Part shown: piece by piece, positions 24,847 through 33,800 of the stretch
Layout: every line of letters starts with the position of its first letter
Position numbering within the stretch: the first letter of the stretch is position 1
Source of the DNA: Lentisphaerae bacterium RIFOXYA12_64_32
GTDB taxonomy: Bacteria > Verrucomicrobiota > Lentisphaeria > Oligosphaerales > YB12-FULL-65-16
Assembly (NCBI GenBank): GCA_001803235.1
Contig: MHBL01000367.1
Coordinates: 1 to 64,000, forward strand
Length of the DNA stretch: 64,000 nt
Direction: 5' to 3'
Position numbers and translations under genes: made by a program
Notes under the pieces: model-generated
Databases searched by the model: none
What the model was told of the DNA's origin: nothing
The model's input: only the letters and a program-made list of their open reading frames with translations

Positions 24847-27800
24847 TCAGTCGCCCGTGTCCAGACTGACCGGCGCGCCCGACACAAACACCCAGTAGCC
24901 CCGGCCCGACTGCAGGGTCGCGCCCGGCCAGACCGGGACGTAGCACCTGCCCGACGAGTCCCATGACCAGGCCGGCCCCTTCACCCCCGGCAGGAACGGC
25001 AGCACCGTGTCACGCACCGGCGAGACCGCGTTCCAGCCTGGGGCAAGCGCGATCAGTCCGTCCGCGGCAATGCCCGCAAACGCCACCGGCGTCCCCCCCG
25101 CCACGGAGTACACCCAACACCCCCGCTCCGCGTTCAGCACGCCCGTGTCCGGCACGACATGCGCCCGGTCCCCGTCCCAAGCCCACACCGCCCCAGTCTT
25201 GATCACCCCCCCGTGGCCATCGCTGAACACGTCCGCCACGCTCTCCAGCGTCAGCAGCGGAATCCCGACCAGGTTCCAGCCCGCGACCAGCGCACACGCC
25301 GCCTGTTCCGGCACCGCGTACGCGATTTCGAACTCCGAATCCGCCGTCACTGGTACCGACGCCGTCGCCGTCATGTCGACCGGGGTGCCGGACGGCGTCT
25401 CGCCGTCGAGACGCTGCAGGTAAATGACCTTCCCCGGCTGCACCGCCGCCAACGTCCAGCCCAGTTCGCAGGTGCCGCGACCGCCGTCCGGCACGTCCAC
25501 GACCAGGCGCCAGCGCGTCAGCGCCTCACTCGCCGAGCGGAAGTCGGAGGTCAGCACGCGCTCTGCGGAGTCCGCATGCGCCGCATTCACGAAGCAGGCG
25601 TAGCCCTGCCCCGCACCCGGGTTGGCCGGCGCGACCACGTCCAGCCCGTTATCGAACTCGTTCGTGGCCGCGGTGCGAGTCCCGGAGTACAGCTCCGGCA
25701 CGGCCGAGTTGCTGAGCGTGAGCGTGAACAACACTTCCTCGACCAGCACCCACGGCGTCGCCAGCGCCGCGGTCGCCGCGCCCGGCGTGCCCGTGTCCGT
25801 CGCGGTCTCGACCACGCACACGTACCGGCCCACGTCGTCCGCGGTAAGAGCGTAGGTCGTACCGGTCGCGCCCGGAATGTTCGCCGCGTCGGGGCCCAGC
25901 GCGTCGTCAGTGCGCTGCCACTGGTGCGTCAGGCCCGGGACCGGGTTCGCGTCCTTGCTGTCGTTCCACGTACCCGGATTGACGCTCAGCGCGCCGTAGA
26001 GTCGGTGCACGCCCGTCACCGCGGGCGCTGCCGTGCTGACCGGCGCATCGTTGCGCGGTTGCACCGTCACGTTCACCGTGACCATGTCCGTCAGTCCGGT
26101 CGAATCCGTCACCCACACCACAAAACTGTCACTGCCGCTCCAGTCCGCGGCCGGCGTGTACCCGATCGGGTTGCTCATGCCTGTGCCTGTCGCCGTGGCC
26201 GTGCCGTGCCCGGCCGGCGTCGCGGTCATCCACGTCAGCGTGTCGCCCGCGTCCGGATCCGTGGCGTGCAGCGTCAGACTGAAGGTTGTCGGGGCCGAGT
26301 CCTCGTCCATCGTCACCGCTTGCGGGTCGGACTCCGTGATCACCGGCGCATCCTGGCGCGGGTTAACGGTCACATTGACCGTGATCGCATCCGTGCCACC
26401 CGCGCCGTCCGAGACCTGTACCGCAAAGCTGTCCGTGCCGTTCCAGTTCGCCACCGGCGCGTACGTGAACGTGCCGGGCGCCCCGCCCGTCCCGCTCACC
26501 GTTGCCGTGCCGTGCCCCGGCCCGCTCGCCAACGACCAGGTCAGCGTCTGGCCGTCCGCGTCCGTCGCCGAGACGATTGGCGCGCTCCACGCCACCGGAC
26601 TCCCGTCCTCGTCCATGCTCTTCGAAACGCTGTCGCCCTGCACAATGACCGGCAGCGCATTCGCCACCAACGTCCAAGGCGACAATACCGCGGTGCTGGC
26701 CGACGTCGGCGTACCCTCACCGTTGTCCGTCGTTGTGACTCGGAAGCAAACGTACTTGCCCACGTCTGCAGCCTGCAGCGTGTAAGCCGTGCCCGTGACG
26801 CCGAAGATGTTCACCGCGTTCGTGCCGCTCGCGTCGTCCGCACGCTGCCACTGGTACGCGTACGACAGCGTGCCCGGCGCCAGGTCGGTCGAGTCGTTCC
26901 ACGTGCCCTTGTTCGCCGTCAGCGTGTACCCCTTCCGGTACGTGCCCGTCACGCTTGGCGCCACCGTGCAGTCCGGCGCATCGTTGCGCGCCCGGACCGT
27001 GACGTTCACCGTGATCGCGCCCACGCCACCAAAGCCGTCGGACACGCGCACCACGAAACTGTCGCTCCCGTTCCAGTCCGCCGTGGGCGTGTAGACGACC
27101 GCGGTCGGCGCCGCTCCCGTGCCCTCGACCGTCGCCGTACCGTGCGCCGGCCCGCTCTGCCGCGACCAGGTCAGCGTGTCGTTGTCCGCGTCCGTCGCCG
27201 AGAGCGTTGGCGCGCTCCACGTCATCGGACTGCCGTCCTCGTCCATGATCCGCGACACACTGGTGCCCTGCGCGATCACGGGCGCGATGTCCGCAATCGG
27301 CGTCCACACCGACGAGGCCGAGGTACTCTGCGACAACGGCAGCCCCTCCCCATCGTCCGTCGCCGTCACCCGCACCCCGACATACTTGCCCACGTCGGTC
27401 GCCTGCACGACGTACGTCGCCGCCGTGGCATCGGCAATGTCCGCGGCATTCGCGCCACCGCTGCTGTCCGCGCACCGCCACCGATACGTGTACGTGAGAG
27501 CGCCGGGTGCCAGGTCGACGGCGTCGTTCCACGTGCCCGTGGTCGCCGTCAGTTGGTGCGTGCCGCTGACCGTCGGCACCACCGTGTTCACCGGCGGGTC
27601 GTTCCGCGGACCGATTGTTACACTCACCGTCACCGTGTCGCCCCCGCCCAGTCCGTCGGAAACCTGCACGACAAAACTGTCGCTCCCGTACCCGTTCGCC
27701 GCTGGCACGTAAGTGAACGTCGGCGGCGCCGCGCCCGTGCCGCTCACCGTCGCCGTGCCGTGCCCCGGCACACTCGCCACCGACCAGGTCAGCGTATCGC

Positions 27801-30800
27801 CGTCCGCGTCCGTCGCCGACACCGCCGGCGCGCTCCAGACCGTCGGCGCGCCATCCTCGTCCATGCTCGCGCTGACACTGTCGCCCTGCGCAATCACCGG
27901 TGCGGCGTTCGCAACCAGGGCCCATGCCGAAAGCACCGACGTGCTCTGCGACGCCGGCAGACCCTCGCCGTTGTCCGTCGCCGTGACTCGAACGCACGCA
28001 TACTTGCCCACATCCGCGGCTTGCACGGAATACGTCGCCGCCGTCGCGCCCGGAATGGCAGCCGCGTTCGTCCCGCTGGCGTCGTCCGCACGCCGCCACT
28101 GGTACGTGTACGTCAGCGCCCCCGGGACCAAGTCGGTGTTGTCGTTCCAGGTCCCCGTGGTCGCGGTCAGCACGTGCCAACCGCTGAACGTTGGCACCGC
28201 CGTGTTGTTCGGCGGGTCGTTGCGCGGGTTCACCGTCACGGTCACCGTGATCGTGTCGACACCGCCCAGCCCGTCGGAAACCTGGATGACGAAACTGTCG
28301 CTGCCGTTCCAGTTCGCCGTCGGGGCGTACGTGAACGTGATCGGCGACGCGCCGGTCCCGCTCACCGTCGCCGTGCCGTGCCCCGGCACGTTCGCCACCG
28401 ACCACGTCAGCGTGTCGCCGTCCGCGTCCGTCGCCGTCACCGTGGGCGGGCTCCACGCCAGCGGACTCCCATCCTCGTCCATCGACCTGGCCACGCTCGT
28501 GCCCTGCGTAATCACCGGCACGGCATTGGCCACCAGCGTCCAGAGGGTCGACAGCGTGGTGCTCTGCGTGGCCGGATCACCCACGCCGTTATCCGTGGCC
28601 GTCACCAGAACGCACAAATACTTGCCGTTGTCCACCCCCTGCACGTTGTACGTCGCACTTGTCGCACCATCGAGGTCCGCTGCGTTCAGTCCGCCCGCGG
28701 AGTCCGCACGCCGCCACTGGTACGTGTACGTCAGCGTCGAGGTCCCGCTCACCGCCGTGTCCATCGTGTCGTTCCACGTGCCGTTGTTCGCCGTGAGCTG
28801 CCGCCCCACGTGACACGTTCCACCGACGCTCGGGGCCACCGTGTTCGCCGGTGCGTCGTTGCGCGGGTTCACCGTCACGTTCACCATGATCGTGTCCGCG
28901 CCGCCGAGACCGTCGGATACCTGCACGGCGAAACTGTCCACGCCGTTCCAGTTCGCCGCCGGCGCGTAGGTGAACGTCGGGGGCGATGCCCCCGTCCCGC
29001 TCACCGCCGCCGTGCCGTGGCTCGGGCCGCTCAACTTCGACCAGGTCAACGTGTCGCCGTCAACGTCCATCGCCGTGAGAACCGGCGCACTCCACGCCAG
29101 CGGATCACCGTCTTCATCCATCGTCGCGGCAACGCTATCGCCCTGCGCGATCACCGGCGGATCGTTGCGGGCGTTCACCGTCACGTTGACCGTGATCGTG
29201 CCCGTGCCACCCACGCCATCCGAGACCTGTACCACGAAACTGTCGCTGCCGTTCCAGTTGGGATTCGGCACATACCCGATCACCTGGCTCGCGCCCGTGC
29301 CCGACGCTGTAGCCGTGCCGTGCCCAACCGGCGTCGCGATGCTCCACGTCAGCGTGTCGCCGTCCACATCCGTGGCATGCAGCGTCAGACTGAACGCGGT
29401 CGGACTCGAGTCCTCGTCCATGGTCACACTCTGCGGGGCCAACTCCGTGATCACCGGCGGCGACTCGCTGCCCTCGTACGCGCCCAGGTCGATCCCGGCG
29501 CCGATTGGGCGCGCCACGCCGCGCTGGTCAGTCGCCGGCGCGCCGGTGGGAGTGCCCGCATCGAGACACGGACTGCCTGCGAACAGGCGCAAACCGTCAT
29601 CGACGGTGCCGAACACGCCGTCCGCGCCCCCGGCGTTCACTGTATTCGTGAACCGCGGGTCGGCGTCGATGTTGCTCCCGCCGTCGACCACGCTGGCACC
29701 GCCATCGTTCGCCACGCCGCTGCCGTTCCAGCCGCCCTGGATGTCCGTGCACGTCAGCACCGGCTGAGCATTGCGGCCGCCGCTGCCGGACAGGTCGTGG
29801 TTACAGAGTTCCGCCCCGGTCCCAGCCGTGTTGCCCCAGGAGATGCAGTTCTTCAACGTCGCCGACGCGCCAGCGTTGTACAACGCGCCGCCGCTCGTGG
29901 ACGCGGCATTGCCCGAGAGCGTGCAGTTCACCAACCCCGCGTCGTCACCGGCCAGATAAAACCCGGCACCCGACGTCGCCGCGTTCCCGGCCACGACGCA
30001 GTTCGTGAACGTGCAAACAGTCGTGCCGCCGCTGCCGCTGCTGTACAACGCGCCGCCAGACGGTGCAGTGTTGCCGGTGAAGGCACAGGCGGAGACCACA
30101 ATGCCACTACCGCCCCACACCGCCATACCGCCGCCAGCGACCAACGCGGAGTTCGCAGTCACCGTGCAGTGCGACACGCTCAGGTTCGTGGCATTGACGC
30201 AGAGGATGCCGCCGCCGGAGCGCGGCACATCCTCCGTGCTGTCCGGGTTCGCATTTCCGCCCGTGATCACAAACCCATCCAACACCACGTCCGCAACTGT
30301 GTCCACCGTGACGACGCGATAGCTGTTGTCGCTGGTCTCCGACACCGTGCCAATGTCCCCGCTCAGAATCGTCGGGTACGCCGTCCAGTCCCGCTCACTG
30401 CGGGACGACTCCGTCCCCGCAAACCCGCCGTACAGCGACACGCCCGCCGGAACCTGGAACGTCGCCGTCCGGTCGGTCCCGCCGATCGGACAGTGCGTCC
30501 CGGTCGCGACCCAGATCTCGTCTCCGGTCTGTGCCGCTTGCAGTGCCGATTGCAGATCAATAAACGCGTCCGACCACGACGCGCCGGTGTTCCCGCCCGT
30601 GGCGCTGCCCTTGACTAACCTTTGGAGAGCGTAGGTGCTCGCCACTGAAGAGGTGCTATCCGCAACGATGCAGACGATCCTGTCCGGCGCCGCAGTCCAG
30701 CCCAGGATGTCCTTGAAGCTGATGGTGTAGTTGCCCAAGGCAAGGTTGACAGTGGCACCGCTGTCCCGCCAGGCACCGCCATCCACACGCCACTGCGCCC

Positions 30801-33800
30801 CGGCGTCGCGGGCACCCTGCTGCTGGATGGTTACAACCAGACGGCCCTGCATGTACGTGCCCACTGCCGATGCAGAGACGAACTTCGCCAGATAGACACT
30901 CGAATCGGTAGGCTTGGTCCAGTTCGGCACGTCTCTGAAGCTCACGGTGTGACTGCCGGTGTCTGCCCCCACAGTCACGCCGCTGTCCTGCCAGGCGCCG
31001 CCATCCAGACACCACTGCGCCCCGGCGTCACGCGCGGCCTGGGGTTCGATGCTCACCGTCACGCCACCGTTCGGGTGCCCGATGATCAGCGAGCACTCGG
31101 CTCCCGCAACCGCGTCGACCACCCCGGCGGCATAGAGCATGACTGGGCTCAACCGGGTGCCAATATCGGTGTCATGGAGTTGACCGTAGTAGTTGCTTCC
31201 ACAACCCCACAGCGAACCGTCCGTCTTCACAATCAGACTGTGATAGGCCCCTGCCGACACGGACGCCACACCGCTGGACAGAATCTGCACCGTTGTCGAT
31301 CGGTTTGTGGTCGTGCCGTCGCCAAGTTGCCCGCTCCCATTGTATCCGCAGGTCCATAGCGACCCGTCCGTCTTCACAACCAACGAGAAAGAGTCGCCTG
31401 CAGCTACCGACGCTACGCCGCCGGACAGGATCTGGACGGGAGTCAGACGCGTCGTCGTCGTCCCGTCCCCGAGTTGGCCGCAGTAGTTGTAGCCACACGC
31501 CCACAGCGAACCGTCCGTCTTCACGATCAGAGTGTGAGAACTCCCACCCGCTGCCGATGCCACGCCCGACGGCAGGATCTCGACTGGACTCGTTTGTGAT
31601 GTTGTCGTGCCGTCCCCGAGTTGGCCGTAAGTGTTGTCTCCCCATGCCCACAACGAGCCATCAGTCTTCACGGCCAGCGTGTGCTGGCGGCCCGTTGCCA
31701 CGAACGCCACGCTACTCGGCAGGACCTGCACGGGACTGTCAGGGACTCCGCTGCTTCCGCCCCAGCCCCACAGTGCGCCGTCCGCCGTCACCGCGAAGGA
31801 AGCGGAGCCCCCCGCCGCTACACACGTCACGTTACTGAGCACCTGTACGGGGCTGAACCGATCCTCCAAGGTTCCGTCGCCCAGTTCCCCGTAGTATCCT
31901 GAACCGCAGGCAAACAGCGAACCGCCCGCAGCCAAGACCAGTGTATGACTCTCACCGGACATCGCCCTGCCCAAGGCAGCCGCATCTACGGCAAAAGGCG
32001 CCACGACCACCGGATTCGGGGAGAGCCCTGCGAGCCCATCCCCAAGTTGACCATAGTTGCCCGCGCCACTGCCCCACAGCGAACCGTCCGTCCTCAGGAC
32101 CAACGCATGCCGAAACCCCGCGGCTACCGCCGCCACACCGCCGGAAAGCACTTCACGCGGAAGCTCGAACGGGATCCAGTGGCGGTCCGCCCCGCACTGC
32201 CCGAAGTGGTTTATACCGAACCCCCACAGGGATCCGTCTGTCTTCACGGCCACCGAGAAGTCGTAGCCGGGCGCCGCCGATGCGACGCCACTCGGCAGCA
32301 TGCAGACGGGGCTATCTACGATCCCGCCCCAGGTTCCCAACTGCCCGAGGGAATTCCAGCCCCACCCCCAGAGCGAGCCGTCCGTCTTCACTGCCAGTGA
32401 ATCCGATTGCCCCGCCGCCACCGAGGTCACACCATCGGAGAGAATCTGCTCTGGTGTTGATCGGTTCGTGGTGGTTCCGTCCCCAAGTTGGCCGAAGCCG
32501 TTGTACCCGCAGGCCCATAGGGAACCATCCGTCTTCACGATCAGGGTGTGGTACTTGCCTGCCGCCACTGACGCCACGCCACCGGAGAGAATCTGCTCGG
32601 GAACGTGCTGGTCCGCGGTGGTTCCGTCCCCAAGTTGGCCGTAGTCGTTTCGCCCGCAGGCCCACAGCGAGCCGTCCGTCTTGAGAATCAACGAGTGGTC
32701 TTGCCCCGCTGCGACCGACGCCACTCCGCCCGGCAGGATCTGCACCGGAGTGGAACGACTAGTGGTCGTCCCGTCGCCAAGTTGGCCGTACACGTTGCTT
32801 CCGCACGCCCACAGCGATCCATCCGACTCCACAATCAGCGTGTGGTAACTTCCCCCCGCAACCGCGGCCACACCATCGGCGAACACCAAGACAGGGCTGA
32901 AGCGGTTGACGGTCGTTCCATCACCGAGTTGGCCGTAGTAGTTGTAGCCACAAGCCCACAGCGACCCGTCGGCACGCCGAATCAGCGTGTGATAGGTTCC
33001 CGCTGCCACCTGGACGATGTCGGTCCACGGCAGGCGCTGTTGCAGGAGGTACGAGCCCTGTTCCGTCGCCAGTTCACCGTAGCCGTTGCGTCCACACCCG
33101 AACAGCAGCGCCCTCACCCGGGAATCGGCATCCATCGGGTCCGTGCCGTATGTGTACTCCTCCACATTCGTGTCCGCATCACCATCCGGATCCTCGTTGG
33201 CACCCTGACTCAGACCGCCGAAGCACGACTCCTCCCAGTCGTCGGACATCTTGTCCCCGTCGGTGTCCTCGTCCGCGAAGGTCAAGATGCAGACCGCAAG
33301 ACGGCCCAACACCGCGTTGGTCGGGTTCGACAAGGTGATCTCGACCGTCTCCGGCGGCTCCGGCAACGCATCGTCAGCGAGCGTCACCTCGATGCTCTCG
33401 CTCGTCTCACCGGAGTTGAAGGTCAGCGTTCCCGACACCAGTGTGTAGTCCACCCCGCCCCCCGTTGCCGTGCCGCCGGTCACGCAGTAGTCCACGGTCA
33501 CGCCCCACGGCAAAGGCCCGGACAGGTCGACCGGAATCGCAATGACGCCGGCATTCTCGCTCGCCGACCGGGCCGTTTCAGAAAACCCCAACTCGACATA
33601 CGTGCCGGTCGCCGATGTGGTTGCATCTTCGGCAATACTGACCGTCGCGTCGGGAGGCCGAGTCCTGTTCGCCACATCCTTGTAGCTGACCGTGTGAGTA
33701 CCCACGGCGGGGGCAACGACAGCGCCGCTGTTCAGCCACGGTCCCCCGTCCACGCACCACTGCCCCCCCCCATCCCGTGCCGCCCCCGGCTCGACCGTTA

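Noticed and set aside
25159-30618. An 1819-codon rightward open frame
   Set aside because: Antisense to the repeat-rich giant gene. Its regular composition only mirrors the modular repeats on the other strand.
28000-33000. Tandem DNA repeats as a separate satellite
   Set aside because: They are in-frame coding repeats of the RCC1, Ig-like and cadherin-like modules in the giant protein.
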